DNA from: Polaromonas sp.
Lineage (GTDB): Bacteria; Pseudomonadota; Gammaproteobacteria; Burkholderiales; Burkholderiaceae_C
DNA length: 64,000 nt
Reading direction: 5' to 3'
Assembly (NCBI GenBank): GCA_013298815.1
Contig: JAAFJF010000001.1
Span: 186,001-250,000, forward strand
In this document: piece after piece, positions 1 through 7,937 of the stretch
How positions within the stretch are numbered: the first letter of the stretch is position 1
Layout of the letters: the number at the start of each line of letters is the position of its first letter
Notes under the pieces: model-generated
Databases searched by the model: none
Seen by the model: only the letters and a program-made list of their open reading frames with translations
What the model was told of the DNA's origin: nothing
Made by a program: the position numbers and the translations under genes

Positions 1-140
1 ATTGATAGCGAAGTATTGACCAAATACGCCAAGTTGTTAACAGGAAAAAGTCTCTTATAAGCGGCATTCACGCCCTAGTAAATCTGAGAATGCGCTAAGA
101 GAGTGACGTGAAAATGACGAGAAGGGGGAAGTAAATTAAA

Positions 141-152
141 ATGGTGGTATGA
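141..152 (+). other. three-codon leader ORF overlapping the mnmG start
   Basis: A purine-rich Shine-Dalgarno-like run (GGGGGAA, 124-130) lies 10 bases upstream of an ATG at 141 that opens a minimal frame, ATG GTG GTA TGA. Its TGA overlaps the mnmG ATG as ATGA. The SD is about 18 bases from the mnmG ATG, which is too far for optimal direct initiation, so initiation at 141 and reinitiation at 149 is possible. This is inference from spacing only. Confidence 0.3.
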
Positions 153-2152
153 ACTATCCCCAAGAATTTGACGTCATCGTCGTCGGTGGCGGCCACGCTG
201 GCACCGAGGCTGCACTAGCCAGCGCCCGCATGGGCTGCAAAACCCTGCTCCTGTCGCACAACATCGAGACGCTGGGGCAGATGAGCTGCAACCCCTCGAT
301 TGGCGGTATTGGCAAAGGCCACTTGGTCAAAGAAGTCGATGCCATGGGCGGCGCGATGGCGCTTGCGACGGACGAAGCGGGCATCCAGTTTCGCATCCTC
401 AACAGCTCCAAAGGCCCCGCCGTGCGGGCAACCCGGGCGCAGGCCGACCGTGTGCTTTACAAGGCGGCGATTCGCCACAAGCTGGAGAACCAGCCCAACC
501 TCTGGCTGTTCCAGCAGGCGGTGGACGATTTGATGGTTGAGGGCGATAGAGTCTTCGGTGCTGTGACGCAAGTCGGCGTGCGCTTTCGCAGTAAAACCGT
601 GGTGCTGACGGCGGGGACGTTTCTGGACGGCAAAATCCACGTCGGTCTGAACAACTACGCAGCGGGTAGGGCAGGTGACCCGCCAGCGGTGTCGCTCAGC
701 AGCCGGCTCAAGGAGTTGAAACTCCCGCAAGGCCGCCTAAAGACTGGCACGCCACCGCGTTTGGATGGTCGCACGATTGACTTCAGCAAGTGTCTAGAAC
801 AACCCGGTGATGGTGTAGCGCAGCTGGACGGCACGGTCACACCTATGCCAATGTTTAGCTTTTTAGGCAAAACATCCATGCACCCGCAGCAGGTGCCGTG
901 CTGGATCACCCATACCAATGAGCGCACGCACGACATTATTCGCTCTGGCTTCGACCGTAGCCCCATGTTCACTGGCAAGATTGAGGGCGTGGGACCGCGC
1001 TATTGCCCCAGTGTGGAAGACAAAATCAACCGCTTTGCCGATAAGGAAAGCCACCAGATTTTCTTGGAACCCGAAGGCCTGACCACCAACGAGTACTACC
1101 CCAACGGCATCAGCACCAGCCTGCCGTTTGACATCCAGTATGAGTTGGTTCGCTCGATGGTGGGGCTGGAAAACGCCCACATCTTGCGCCCTGGTTACGC
1201 GATTGAGTACGATTACTTTGACCCGCGCGCCCTGAAAACCAGCTTTGAAACCCGCGCCATTGGCGGCTTGTTCTTCGCGGGGCAGATCAACGGCACAACC
1301 GGCTACGAAGAAGCGGCGGCGCAGGGCATGTTTGCCGGTATCAACGCCGCTTTGCAATGCCGCAGTTTGGGTTTCGGAGATGCGTCTTTGAGCGCTGCGG
1401 GAAGTGCCACTTATACGGGTGACACATGGTTGCCACGTCGTGACGAAGCCTACTTGGGTGTGTTGGTGGATGACTTGATCAGCAAGGGTGTGACCGAGCC
1501 TTACCGCATGTTCACCAGCCGCGCCGAGTTCCGCCTGCAGCTGCGCGAAGACAATGCAGATGTGCGTTTGACGGAAGTGGGTCGTCAACTTGGCTTGGTT
1601 GACGATGTGCGTTGGGATGCATTTAGCCGCAAGCGCGACGCTGTTTCACGTGAAACACAGCGTTTGAAAGCACTGTGGGCAAGCCCGAAAAACGTATCTT
1701 CAGCAGAGGCTGAGCGTGTTTTTGGCAAAGCTTTGGAGCATGAGTACAACATGTTGGAATTGCTGCGCCGCCCAGATGTTAATTACGCTGGGTTGATGAG
1801 TTTGGAGTCTGGCAAGTTTGCTGACTTCGAAGCACTGCCGTCGGATGCCATCAACAGTGATACGACCGTTGTGGAGCAAATCGAAATTGTCGCCAAATAT
1901 GCGGGTTATATTGACCGCCAGCATGCTGAGGTTGAAAAAGCACTGCATTTTGAGCAGTTCAAATTACCATCAAATATGGACTACAGCCAAGTATCCGCGC
2001 TTAGTATTGAGGCGCGACAGACGCTGAACAAGCACAAGCCAGAGACTTTGGGTTTAGCCTCACGCATCTCGGGAATCACGCCTGCGACTGTGTCTTTGTT
2101 GTTGGTTTACTTGAAGAAAAGTGGCTACAAAGGATTCGCAGTTTCAAATTGA
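149..2152 (+). CDS. mnmG: tRNA uridine-34 5-carboxymethylaminomethyl modification enzyme MnmG
   Basis: FAD-dependent subunit of the MnmE-MnmG complex that builds the cmnm5 group on wobble U34 of certain tRNAs in the cytoplasm. The 667-residue protein opens with the dinucleotide-binding motif [12 protein letters not shown] at about residues 11-22. It has the family stretches [12 protein letters not shown] and [10 protein letters not shown], and [18 protein letters not shown] near residue 375. The helical C-terminal region that contacts MnmE and tRNA is present, so it is full length. ATG 149 is the only in-frame start that keeps the Rossmann N-terminus. The gene carries a perfect parS-like palindrome at 1642-1657. 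The order mnmG, rsmG, parA, parB is usual near bacterial replication origins. Confidence 0.98.
   Translation: MNYPQEFDVIVVGGGHAGTEAALASARMGCKTLLLSHNIETLGQMSCNPSIGGIGKGHLVKEVDAMGGAMALATDEAGIQFRILNSSKGPAVRATRAQADRVLYKAAIRHKLENQPNLWLFQQAVDDLMVEGDRVFGAVTQVGVRFRSKTVVLTAGTFLDGKIHVGLNNYAAGRAGDPPAVSLSSRLKELKLPQGRLKTGTPPRLDGRTIDFSKCLEQPGDGVAQLDGTVTPMPMFSFLGKTSMHPQQVPCWITHTNERTHDIIRSGFDRSPMFTGKIEGVGPRYCPSVEDKINRFADKESHQIFLEPEGLTTNEYYPNGISTSLPFDIQYELVRSMVGLENAHILRPGYAIEYDYFDPRALKTSFETRAIGGLFFAGQINGTTGYEEAAAQGMFAGINAALQCRSLGFGDASLSAAGSATYTGDTWLPRRDEAYLGVLVDDLISKGVTEPYRMFTSRAEFRLQLREDNADVRLTEVGRQLGLVDDVRWDAFSRKRDAVSRETQRLKALWASPKNVSSAEAERVFGKALEHEYNMLELLRRPDVNYAGLMSLESGKFADFEALPSDAINSDTTVVEQIEIVAKYAGYIDRQHAEVEKALHFEQFKLPSNMDYSQVSALSIEARQTLNKHKPETLGLASRISGITPATVSLLLVYLKKSGYKGFAVSN
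1642..1657. other. parS centromere-like site inside mnmG
   Basis: TGTTTCACGTGAAACA is an exact match to the classical bacterial parS palindrome bound by chromosomal ParB. It lies within the mnmG reading frame about 4.3 kb from parB. Known biology: ParB loads at parS and spreads as a CTP-dependent clamp, and ParA moves the complex. Binding here is inferred from sequence identity. Confidence 0.9.
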
Positions 2153-2217
2153 TAGGGGAGCACTGCTTCTTGTATCTTCTTGTATCTTTTTGTTACGAGT
2201 GACACTACAATGGCGAA

Positions 2218-2847
2218 ATGCGCCTTCGCTGCAAATTTACCACGAGTAACCAACAGATTATTGGTCTGTTCGCCTTTGTCGCACTTTATGTGACGATGCC
2301 TTTGGGTCATGCTGGCTCCATCTATAGATGTGTAGACGCGCATGGCCAGGTCACTGTAGGCGACTTGCCGTGTGTAGTCAGACCTGCTGCTGTCACAAAA
2401 AAAGAGCAAGAAAATAAGAAAGAACCAGAGAAGCAGCCGGTTGCCAGTATTCATGCAGAAAAAGGGCAGGACGCGCTGTTTCGTGAGACTGTGGAGCAGA
2501 AAATACTGTCCAAACATAGCACGCAGTGCAGAGACTTACGACTTTTACTGCGAAAGAATGGCCATTTTGCATCCGACCCGCTGACACCAGCTACGACTTT
2601 GTCCGAAGCTGATAAACACGCACGCGACCAGTACCAGCTGATTTGCATGGCTCAGGCCAAAGACGTTGTGGTGTTGGCGCAAATACAAAGCGAGCGTATC
2701 AGTGTAGAACGGGCACGTAAAGCAGCGTGTGAGATTAAAACACGTGACTACGAGAGCCGAAAGCTGTCAATGAACAGCGCATCCAGCGATTTAGAACGCC
2801 ACGCGTTTGGTGTTTTGCAAGCAGAGGTGTTACGCGGCTGTCGGTGA
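2218..2847 (+). CDS. DUF4124-like exported protein
   Basis: A 209-residue protein with an N-terminal signal peptide (hydrophobic stretch at about residues 14-31, probable cleavage after GHA). The segment that follows, SIYRCVDAHGQVTVGDLPC, has the layout of the DUF4124 domain common in proteobacterial periplasmic proteins. The central part is Lys/Glu-rich and hydrophilic. The remainder is helical with several Cys (QCRDLR, LICMAQ, ACEIK, GCR), as in envelope proteins. It sits between mnmG and rsmG on the same strand. Its function is unknown. The start at 2218 is chosen because it gives a clean signal peptide; no strong ribosome site is visible. Confidence 0.7.
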   Translation: MRLRCKFTTSNQQIIGLFAFVALYVTMPLGHAGSIYRCVDAHGQVTVGDLPCVVRPAAVTKKEQENKKEPEKQPVASIHAEKGQDALFRETVEQKILSKHSTQCRDLRLLLRKNGHFASDPLTPATTLSEADKHARDQYQLICMAQAKDVVVLAQIQSERISVERARKAACEIKTRDYESRKLSMNSASSDLERHAFGVLQAEVLRGCR

Positions 2848-2924
2848 AATCATGCGTGTAAGATCGCGGTATCCAGATAGAGCAAAAAGCAAGAACAAGG
2901 CTGGATTAAATTTTTATAACGCAT

Positions 2925-3644
2925 ATGTCAAACGCTAATTTCCCGCAACAACTTTTACGCCAAGGCGCAGAAACCCTAGGCCTCACGTTGAGTGATGCCC
3001 AAATCGCACAGCTCTTGGGCTACCACGCACTGATTCAAAAGTGGAACAAGGTCTACAACCTCACCGCGATACGTGACCCTGCCGAGATGTTGACGCACCA
3101 TTTGCTGGACAGTTTGGCTGTGGTGGCGCCGCTGCGAATTCGTTTGGCTGGTTTGGCTTACGGGCAAGACGGTGCTGGCGATAATAACAATGACCATGAC
3201 GTTGTTGCGAGCCAATACTTGTACAAATTGCTGGATGTTGGCGCTGGCGCGGGCTTGCCTGGCGTGGTGTTGGCGATTTGTTGCCCAGACATTCATGTGA
3301 CCTGTGTTGACGCTGTGGCCAAGAAAATGGCCTTTGTGCAGCAGGTGGCGACGGAGCTGAAGCTGCCCAACTTGAAGGCGTTGCATGCACGGGTTGAAAC
3401 CTTGACGGACAAATACGACATCATTACTTCAAGGGCATTTGCTACCTTGCTGGATTTTGTGACGGGCTCTAGCGCGGCATTGAAGCCTACAACCGGTGTT
3501 TGGTTGGCAATGAAGGCGAAAGATACGTCAGCAGAAGTGGCTGAATTGCCTGCCGATGTGGCGGTGTTTCACGTGGAACAACTCGTTGTTCCAGGCTTGG
3601 ATGCTGAGCGCTGCATCGTCTGGATGCGGCAAAACAGCGTTTAG
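2925..3644 (+). CDS. rsmG: 16S rRNA (guanine-527-N7)-methyltransferase RsmG
   Basis: SAM-dependent enzyme that methylates G527 of 16S rRNA. The 239-residue protein has the N-terminal family segment WNKVYNLTAIRDP and then HHLLDSL. The SAM-binding glycine loop LLDVGAGAGLPG is at about residues 102-113, and TSRAFA follows further on. Between the leader helices and the SAM loop there is an unusual hydrophilic insertion (about residues 71-101, with an Asn/Asp-rich centre) that typical RsmG proteins lack or keep much shorter. The gene carries a second parS-like site at 3565-3580. It follows the DUF4124 gene by 77 bp. Confidence 0.96.
   Translation: MSNANFPQQLLRQGAETLGLTLSDAQIAQLLGYHALIQKWNKVYNLTAIRDPAEMLTHHLLDSLAVVAPLRIRLAGLAYGQDGAGDNNNDHDVVASQYLYKLLDVGAGAGLPGVVLAICCPDIHVTCVDAVAKKMAFVQQVATELKLPNLKALHARVETLTDKYDIITSRAFATLLDFVTGSSAALKPTTGVWLAMKAKDTSAEVAELPADVAVFHVEQLVVPGLDAERCIVWMRQNSV
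3565..3580. other. second parS-like site inside rsmG
   Basis: TGTTTCACGTGGAACA reads TGTTCCACGTGAAACA on the other strand, which fits the consensus TGTTNCACGTGAAACA. It encodes VFHVEQ in RsmG. Together with the perfect site in mnmG it makes two parS-like sites within 2 kb, both upstream of parAB. Confidence 0.8.
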
Positions 3645-3696
3645 CAGTGGTGGTAAGCGTGGTTTTGCTGCGCTGATTCTCGTATAAACTCAGTGC

Positions 3697-4311
3697 ATGT
3701 TTGGAATCAGTAACTACGGCGCATTCGTCATCGCTTTTATCTTGCTTTTGCTGCTGCCTGGGCCGGGCAATTTGGCGTTGATTACGTCGGCGGGCAAGGG
3801 CGGTTTGAAGGGCGGGGTCGCTTCTGTTTTTGGTTTGCTGCTGGGTGACCAAATTTTGTTGTGGCTCACGGTGGCAGGTGTGGCTGCTTTGTTGGCAGCT
3901 AACCCGATTGTTTTTCATGCCTTGCAATGGCTAGGGGCTGCTTATTTGGCATGGCTGGGCTTCAAAATGTTGACGGCAAAGCCGGGTGACAAACCCTTGC
4001 TCAATATCAAAGCGGGACATTATTTCCGACAAACCTTGGTGATTACTTTGTTCAACCCCAAGGCCATCATGTTTTATGTGGCTTTTTTTCCGCAGTTCAT
4101 TGACCCGTTGAAACACCAAGGCATGGTGACCTTTGGCGTGATGGCGGCGACCATCGCGGTCTTGGGCTTTGTGTACTGCATTTCGGTGGTGCTTATCACG
4201 CACTTCATGGCAGAGCGTATTCGTGCCAACCCACGGGTGACGGATGGGCTGCAAAAAGTGGCAGGTGTTTTCTTGATTGGTTTTGGCGTGAAACTGGCCC
4301 TAGGCAAATAA
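3697..4311 (+). CDS. LysE/RhtB-family exporter
   Basis: A 204-residue inner-membrane protein of about six hydrophobic segments. It shows the LysE/RhtB signature early in the chain (LLLLPGPGNLALITSAGKGGLKGGVASVFGLLLG, split here by family convention into the PGPGN loop and the following GxxxG helix). A later FNPKAIMFYVAFFPQF stretch is also diagnostic. Members of the family export amino acids or related small molecules; the substrate cannot be read from the sequence. The gene sits between rsmG and parA, 52 bp after rsmG and 18 bp before parA, so it may be cotranscribed with them. Confidence 0.88.
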   Translation: MFGISNYGAFVIAFILLLLLPGPGNLALITSAGKGGLKGGVASVFGLLLGDQILLWLTVAGVAALLAANPIVFHALQWLGAAYLAWLGFKMLTAKPGDKPLLNIKAGHYFRQTLVITLFNPKAIMFYVAFFPQFIDPLKHQGMVTFGVMAATIAVLGFVYCISVVLITHFMAERIRANPRVTDGLQKVAGVFLIGFGVKLALGK

Positions 4312-4329
4312 CAGAGTAAATAAAATAAT

Positions 4330-5115
4330 ATGGCTAAGATTTTTTGCGTCGCGAATCAAAAGGGTGGTGTCGGCAAAACCACAACGACCGTCAATTTAGC
4401 GGCTGGCTTGGCCAAAATCGGCCAACGCGTCTTGATGATTGACCTTGATCCACAGGGCAACGCCACCATGGGTTCGGGCGTGGACAAGCGCACTCTGGAG
4501 CTGACGATTTATGACGTGCTGCTGGAAAACGCCTCGATTGCCGAAGCCCGCGTTAAAAGCGACAAGTTAATCGCAGCCGGTTGCAGCTTTGACATTCTGG
4601 GTGCAAACCGCGATTTGGCAGGTGCTGAGGTCGAGCTGGTCGATGTGGAGCGCCGTGAAAAGCGCATCAAAACCGCGATTGAAGCTGTGGACAGCGAGTA
4701 CGACTTCGTGCTGATTGACTGCCCGCCCAGCTTGTCCATGCTGACTTTGAACGGCTTGTGCTGCGCCAACGGCGTGATTGTGCCCATGCAGTGCGAGTAT
4801 TTTGCGCTGGAGGGCTTGACGGATTTGGTCAACACCATCAAGCAAGTGCATGCCAATTTGAACCCCGATTTGCAAATCATCGGCCTGCTGCGCGTGATGT
4901 TTGACCCACGCATCACCCTGCAGCAGCAGGTGAGCGAGCAGCTCAAAAACCACTTCGGCAACAAAGTATTCAACACCGTCATTCCGCGCAATGTGCGCCT
5001 GGCCGAAGCGCCCAGCTACGGCGTGCCTGGCGTGGTGTTTGACCCGTCAGCGCGCGGCAGTGTGGCGTTTGTGGAGTTTGCGGCGGAAATGGTAGAGCGC
5101 ATCAAAACAATGTAA
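4330..5115 (+). CDS. parA: chromosome-partitioning ATPase ParA (Soj family)
   Basis: Deviant-Walker ATPase that works with ParB and parS in segregation of the origin region. The 261-residue protein starts with the P-loop QKGGVGKTTTTVNLA at about residues 9-23. The switch motif DLDPQGNAT and DCPPSLSMLTLN follow. The short length without an N-terminal DNA-binding extension is typical of chromosomal Soj-type ParA rather than large plasmid ParA. The partner parB lies 800 bp downstream, with a small hydrolase gene between them. Confidence 0.96.
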   Translation: MAKIFCVANQKGGVGKTTTTVNLAAGLAKIGQRVLMIDLDPQGNATMGSGVDKRTLELTIYDVLLENASIAEARVKSDKLIAAGCSFDILGANRDLAGAEVELVDVERREKRIKTAIEAVDSEYDFVLIDCPPSLSMLTLNGLCCANGVIVPMQCEYFALEGLTDLVNTIKQVHANLNPDLQIIGLLRVMFDPRITLQQQVSEQLKNHFGNKVFNTVIPRNVRLAEAPSYGVPGVVFDPSARGSVAFVEFAAEMVERIKTM

Positions 5116-5183
5116 TCAGCGATGTGATGAAAGCTCGAAAAGTGTTTCTAAGCCTTAAAAAAGCTAGTAAAACCCGATTTTTA

Positions 5184-5244
5184 ATGCCAAATATGCCTTT
5201 ATCCAGCGTATTTACTGCCTGAGTAGCTATTGAATTAATAGCAA
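5184..5244 (-). repeat. dispersed repeat family A, copy 1
   Basis: On the minus strand it reads TTGCTATT, then AATAGCTACTCAGGCAGTAA, then ATACGCTGGATAAAGGCATA. It lies between parA and the hydrolase gene, and its left end falls nine bases before the hydrolase ATG. See the findings for the whole family. Confidence 0.8.
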
Positions 5245-5252
5245 ATTTCCGC

Positions 5253-5813
5253 ATGACTCACCCTGCATCACCACACATTTTCACGCTCCCAGGCTGGCAG
5301 GGCAGCGGGGCGCAGCATTGGCAAATGCGCTGGTCTGAGGCGTTCGGTGACGAGGTGGTGGCGCAGCACGATTGGATGCACCCCTTGCGCGGCGACTGGA
5401 TCACCCGCTTGGAAGATGTGGTTCAGAACCAACTCAACAAACAACCCGAGCTGCCCATCGCTTTTGTCGCCCACAGCTTGGGCTGCCATTTGGTGGCCAG
5501 CTGGGCGGCGCTGTCGCCTAACGCTGGCCGCGTTGCTGGCGCGTTGTTGGTTGCGCCGCCAGACCCGCTGCAGCCCAATTTACCACCGCAACTGCACAGC
5601 TGGCGCAAGCCCGTGCTGGACAAGTTACCCTTCAAAGCCGCGCTGGTAGCGTCTACAAACGACCCGTTTTGCAACGTTGCTGCAGCAGAGCAACTGGCGC
5701 AGCAATGGGGCGCAAAGCTCGTCAATATCGGCGAGCGCGGTCATATCAACGCCGAATCTGGGCTGGCTGACTGGCCGGCAGGGCGTGAGATGCTAAGGGA
5801 CACTTTAACTTAA
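5253..5813 (+). CDS. RBBP9/YdeN-type alpha/beta hydrolase
   Basis: A 186-residue serine hydrolase of the RBBP9/YdeN family. The N-terminal TLPGWQGSGAQHWQ stretch carries the oxyanion-hole region. The nucleophile elbow is AHSLGC (Ser at about residue 75), the acid lies in STNDPFC, and the histidine in GHINAESG. The natural substrate is unknown in this family. The gene interrupts the parA-parB pair, which is seen in relatives of this group. A family A repeat lies directly upstream and a REP-like palindrome directly downstream, so its own promoter may lie in or near the repeat. Confidence 0.88.
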   Translation: MTHPASPHIFTLPGWQGSGAQHWQMRWSEAFGDEVVAQHDWMHPLRGDWITRLEDVVQNQLNKQPELPIAFVAHSLGCHLVASWAALSPNAGRVAGALLVAPPDPLQPNLPPQLHSWRKPVLDKLPFKAALVASTNDPFCNVAAAEQLAQQWGAKLVNIGERGHINAESGLADWPAGREMLRDTLT

Positions 5814-5824
5814 CCCAAACCCCT

Positions 5825-5874
5825 CCGTTCGCCCTGAGCTTGTCGAAGGGTTTCGACAAGCTCAACCCGAACGG
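5825..5874. repeat. REP-like palindrome (family B), copy 1
   Basis: A 50-bp element whose two 23-bp arms begin CCGTTCG and end TGTCGAA, with a four-base loop GGGT. The core CTGAGCTTGTCGAA recurs at 27113-27172 inside icmF. It sits between the hydrolase gene and parB, where the transcript could fold into a long hairpin. Confidence 0.85.
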
Positions 5875-5914
5875 AATTGTGGAAAACATAAAAGTAATAC
5901 AGAAAAAGGAAAAC

Positions 5915-6871
5915 ATGGTTACCAAACGACCCAAAGGCCTAGGCCGTGGCTTAGAAGCACTGCTTGGCCCCACTTTTGACGAAAATGCCGCAACCAATGC
6001 GGCAAACCTAGCCGCTGCCAAAGCCGCAGAAATGGCGAATCCGGGCACACCGTCAACGCTGATGTTGACCGACATGGTGGCCGGTCAATACCAGCCGCGT
6101 ACCCGCATGGACGAAGGCGCTTTGTACGAGTTGGCGGAGAGCATCAAAGCCCAAGGCATCATGCAACCGATCTTGGTGCGTCGCTTAACCAGTGGCCCCA
6201 ACGAAGGTAAATACGAAATCATCGCCGGTGAACGCCGTTTCCGCGCCTCTAAATTGGCCGGTCTGGACAGCGTTCCCGTCCTGGTTCGCGAAGTGCCAGA
6301 CGAGGCCGCCGCCGCGATGGCGCTGATTGAAAACATCCAGCGTGAAGACCTGAACCCGCTGGAAGAAGCGCAGGGTTTGCAGCGTTTGGTCAAAGAATTT
6401 GCCTTGACGCACGAGCAAGCCGCCCAAGCCGTAGGCCGCTCCCGCGCCGCCGCGAGCAATTTGATGCGCCTGCTTAATTTGGCTGACCCCGTGCAAACCA
6501 TGCTGATGGCTGGTGACATCGACATGGGACATGCCCGCGCCCTGTTAGCACTGGACCGCGCTACCCAAATCACCGCAGCCAGCCAAATCAGCGCCAAAAA
6601 GATGTCGGTGCGTGAGGCAGAAAGTTTGGTCAAAAAGCTCAGCGCCGAGTTCAACTTGGTAGCGACCAAGCCCAAAAAAGAGAAATCCCGCGACCTGAAA
6701 CGCGTCGAAGAAGAACTCTCAGACCTATTGACCGCCCAAGTCGAAATTCGCGTCAAAAAACGCGTGAAACGCCACGGTAAGTTTGAGGAAATGGGCGAGC
6801 TCAGCGTTCAGTTCAGCTCAATGGAAGAGTTGAACGGGCTGATTGACCGTTTGCGGGGCAAAGAGCAATAA
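5915..6871 (+). CDS. parB: chromosome-partitioning protein ParB
   Basis: CTP-dependent DNA clamp that loads at parS. The ATG at 5915 is preferred because AGGA sits at 5907-5910 and the protein then begins MVTKRPKGLGRGLEALLG, the conserved N-terminus that stimulates ParA. An upstream in-frame start at 5840 would translate through the REP-like element. Domains in the 318-residue product: an N-terminal ParB/Srx-like domain containing EIIAGERRFRA, then ENIQREDLNPLEEA, a central helix-turn-helix (HEQAAQAVGRSRAAASNLMRLL), and a basic C-terminal dimerisation region. Two parS-like sites lie upstream in mnmG and rsmG. Confidence 0.96.
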   Translation: MVTKRPKGLGRGLEALLGPTFDENAATNAANLAAAKAAEMANPGTPSTLMLTDMVAGQYQPRTRMDEGALYELAESIKAQGIMQPILVRRLTSGPNEGKYEIIAGERRFRASKLAGLDSVPVLVREVPDEAAAAMALIENIQREDLNPLEEAQGLQRLVKEFALTHEQAAQAVGRSRAAASNLMRLLNLADPVQTMLMAGDIDMGHARALLALDRATQITAASQISAKKMSVREAESLVKKLSAEFNLVATKPKKEKSRDLKRVEEELSDLLTAQVEIRVKKRVKRHGKFEEMGELSVQFSSMEELNGLIDRLRGKEQ

Positions 6872-6876
6872 ATAGC

Positions 6877-6915
6877 GCTATTAAAATAATAGCTGCTGAG
6901 GCAGTAAATACAATG
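6877..6915 (+). repeat. dispersed repeat family A, copy 2 (diverged end)
   Basis: GCTATTAAAATAATAGCTGC followed by TGAGGCAGTAAATACA, just after the parB stop. The right half of the family consensus is diverged here. Confidence 0.7.
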
Positions 6916-6974
6916 GTTAATGCTTAAAAATGTGCTGTAGAGGCATAAATAACAGCATTTTTGCTGGGAAAATG

Positions 6975-7937
6975 CTATTTTTGCGTCGTCTTGAACCGCC
7001 AAGACACCGCTAAAGTTAACGATTCACCCTTTTCAAGTACCTGCAAGCCGGGTTGTCCAGGCAAGTGAAAGGCGTCTATCGGGTGGCTGACGGGCTCTAG
7101 GCAAAAATGCTCGCCCACCACTTTTCGGAAAACCAAGAGGTCATTTGGTTTGACTGAGTGAGTGCTAACTTCCGCTAGACCTGTTGATTGCGTTAGCGTT
7201 AGCTGCAAGCCTTGGTCCGGCCAAGTCACATGAGCGGTGCCGTCCCAGCCGGTAAAGCAGTTGTCAATCAGCGTTCCTGCGGCTGAAATACTGGCGTTCA
7301 AGTCCCACGTTGGTGGGAAATCGGTCGTGTGTTCTTTGGGCAAGCAATCGGGGTGGCTCAGCCACACGCCGCTTACTTTTGCCTGCAGTCTGGTCTGTTC
7401 GTTGCGCGGCAGCCACGGGTGCAAACCCAAACCGTAGGGCAGGGGAGCATCGCCTAAATGGGTCACCGACAAGCTTTGATCCATGCCGCCATCGACCAGT
7501 TTGAAGGTTTGCGTGGCGCTGTAATGGTGCGGGTTACGGTTGAATTGTTGGGATGTCAAACGCATTTCTAAGCTTGTCGCGTCTGGCTGGTAAGCTTGCC
7601 AAGCTTGCAAAAACCCGTCTCCATGAATGGGGTAAACCTGCCCAGCAGCGTTTGGCTGGATACTGTGATGCTGCCCATTCACCGAAAAACCACTCTGGCT
7701 GATACGGTTTGACCACGGTACCAAGGGGTAAGAAGCCTGCGCTACCCGCAGCGGCTCGTCGGGGTAGTCCAAGCCGTCCCAAGGGCGAAACAAATCAAAG
7801 GGTGCACAACCGTTGCGCTCAAGCTGCCAAGCTGCAACCGAGCCGCCCAGCGTCGGTATCAAGCCCAGCTTTTGCTTACCATTGCTTCCTTGCAGCTCAA
7901 GCCAAACAGTGGTGTGGTTTGGGGTAGCCAAAGCCAT
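6975..7937 (-). CDS. aldose 1-epimerase family protein
   Basis: Galactose mutarotase-like protein of 320 residues. Family features are PLVPWSNRI, YPIHGDGF (a His of the active site), SVTHLGDAPLPYGLGLHPW and the late FCLEPVSHPIDAFH. The first two bases after its own ATG overlap the stop of the upstream FAD-linked oxidoreductase gene (TAATG), so the two are translationally coupled. A clear paralogue is encoded at 44082-45017 inside the sugar locus. Family members interconvert alpha and beta anomers of hexoses or pentoses; the precise sugar is not deducible. Confidence 0.9.
   Translation of the reverse strand: MALATPNHTTVWLELQGSNGKQKLGLIPTLGGSVAAWQLERNGCAPFDLFRPWDGLDYPDEPLRVAQASYPLVPWSNRISQSGFSVNGQHHSIQPNAAGQVYPIHGDGFLQAWQAYQPDATSLEMRLTSQQFNRNPHHYSATQTFKLVDGGMDQSLSVTHLGDAPLPYGLGLHPWLPRNEQTRLQAKVSGVWLSHPDCLPKEHTTDFPPTWDLNASISAAGTLIDNCFTGWDGTAHVTWPDQGLQLTLTQSTGLAEVSTHSVKPNDLLVFRKVVGEHFCLEPVSHPIDAFHLPGQPGLQVLEKGESLTLAVSWRFKTTQK

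Noticed and set aside
1-148. Possible replication origin upstream of mnmG
   Set aside because: The gene order and parS sites suggest that the origin is near, but no cluster of DnaA boxes or AT-rich unwinding region is visible within the window.
863-1588. Long open frame on the minus strand of mnmG (241 codons)
   Set aside because: Composition and position show it is the antisense shadow of mnmG; no ribosome site and no recognisable domain.
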